Positions 63,344 through 64,000 of a stretch of 64,000 bases of DNA are shown in pieces. The notes under the pieces were generated by a model. The model was given only the letters and a program-made list of their open reading frames with translations, had not been told where the DNA came from and ran no database searches. The stretch comes from Pipra filicauda. Lineage: Eukaryota; Chordata; Aves; Passeriformes; Pipridae. The stretch covers positions 1,984,001-2,048,000 of the forward strand of contig NW_024103707.1 of the NCBI RefSeq assembly GCF_003945595.2, read 5' to 3'. Each line of letters opens with the position of its first letter. Position 1 is the first letter of the stretch. The position numbers were made by a program, and so were the translations under genes.

Positions 63344-63475
63344 GGCAGGATGTTCTGTCGTGCATCTCTGCCTCTGCACGTTGCATATTTTTCCTATCGT
63401 ATTTCTAAGTTCGAGCATTTAAGATATATCATAATTTTTTAGGAAAAATAAAAGTAAAGTGAGCAGTTGGTGTCT

Positions 63476-64000
63476 AGCAGCCTCGTCTCCTCCGCTCCTC
63501 TGTTAAAAATCCCGGCTGCGGTTCGGTCCCCTTCACGTCCAGGCCGGGCTGACCCAGCCGCACCGGGCGAAGCTGGCGCAGCACAGGGGCAGGGACCACC
63601 CGATGGGAGGCCGGGCCCAGGGGCGCACCGGGGGCAGAGCCTCTACCGCGTCTCGGGAAAGAAGCGTCGGGCGCGCGCCGGAACCCAATCCCGGCTGCGG
63701 GCTCGAAGGGCGCCGGGCGAGGCCCCCGCGGAGGCGGACTCACAAGAGCCGCACCGCGGCTGCATGGAGCGGGTTGGGGCTTTCCCAGATGCCGAGCGAT
63801 GTGACAGCGAACTTCCTCCAGAGTCGAGGCTGCTCCTTGGTGCGTCCGCCTCTGAGCGGTCCCGAGCGGTGCGTGTTCTCGCCTTCTCGCTGCTCCCTCT
63901 CCGCGGGGGGACAGCCGGTGAGCCCCGCACCGCGGAGCGCCCCGGGCCGGCCCCCGCGCGAAGCCCCGCGGAGCCGGGCGCGGTGCGCGGCGCGCCCGCA
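63476..64000. promoter_or_regulatory. CpG island, probable gene promoter/first exon at the window edge
   Basis: From about 63476 to the end the sequence is very GC-rich with many undecayed CpGs (six in the 60 bp from 63481 alone), in contrast to the CpG-poor remainder. In vertebrates such islands mark promoters. A splice-donor-like CCG|GTGAGC lies at 63915-63923 on the plus strand. Neither the gene nor its direction can be identified, because the island is cut by the window edge. Confidence 0.75.
63764..64000 (+). CDS. Possible start of an unidentified coding exon, runs off the window
   Basis: An ATG at 63764 is followed by 79 sense codons without a stop up to the last base. The peptide begins MERVGAFPDAERCDS and becomes rich in R, A, P and G, which is what GC-rich non-coding DNA also yields. 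The start context has G at +4 but not a purine at -3. I recognise no protein family. An alternative is that the splice-donor-like site at 63918 ends a first exon. Low confidence that it is coding. Confidence 0.15.
   Translation, partial: MERVGAFPDAERCDSELPPESRLLLGASASERSRAVRVLAFSLLPLRGGTAGEPRTAERPGPAPARSPAEPGAVRGAPA

Noticed and set aside
1..64000. CRISPR array, bacterial operon, or plasmid/phage features
   Set aside because: No spaced direct repeats, ribosome-binding sites or prokaryotic gene density; repeat content is avian.

Overview
The window is vertebrate nuclear DNA, almost certainly from a bird. The evidence is five CR1 LINE tails that end in the (ATTCTRTG)n motif and two copies (plus one fragment) of a class III (ERVL-type) LTR that is very common in birds. 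The host sequence is AT-rich and CpG-poor, with no run of recognisable exons. Most of the 64 kb is intergenic or intronic DNA. A recent tRNA-derived SINE argues against a galliform such as chicken, but the species cannot be named from sequence alone.

Layout. At 0.4-0.9, 7.85-8.44, 14.6, 32.04-32.30 and 58.26-58.38 kb lie 5'-truncated CR1 copies, all on the minus strand. At 9.87-11.18 and 12.48-13.45 kb lie two ERVL-type LTRs of about 971 bp in the same orientation. The first is interrupted by a complete tRNA-Glu-derived SINE with a perfect 14-bp target-site duplication. A related LTR tail lies in the opposite orientation at about 22 kb, and a different, shorter solo LTR lies at 51.05-51.44 kb. 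The last 0.5 kb is a dense CpG island, probably the promoter or first exon of a gene that continues beyond the right edge.

The only long convincing reading frame is an endogenous betaretrovirus-like gag on the minus strand (17902-19572). It sits in a 2,684-bp provirus (17305-19988) with two 315-bp LTRs that look identical, 6-bp target duplications (cactac), a polypurine tract and a tRNA-Lys primer-binding site. Pol and env are absent, as are the leader and the start of the matrix region.

The most striking observation is next to the primer-binding site. Instead of stopping after the normal 18 nt, the provirus carries 52 nt complementary to tRNA-Lys(CTT), reaching through the anticodon arm. 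The single mismatch falls exactly at tRNA position 58, the conserved 1-methyladenosine that normally stops plus-strand strong-stop synthesis. The sequence therefore looks like a fossil of reverse transcriptase reading through m1A58 with a misincorporation, followed by transfer into the middle of gag.
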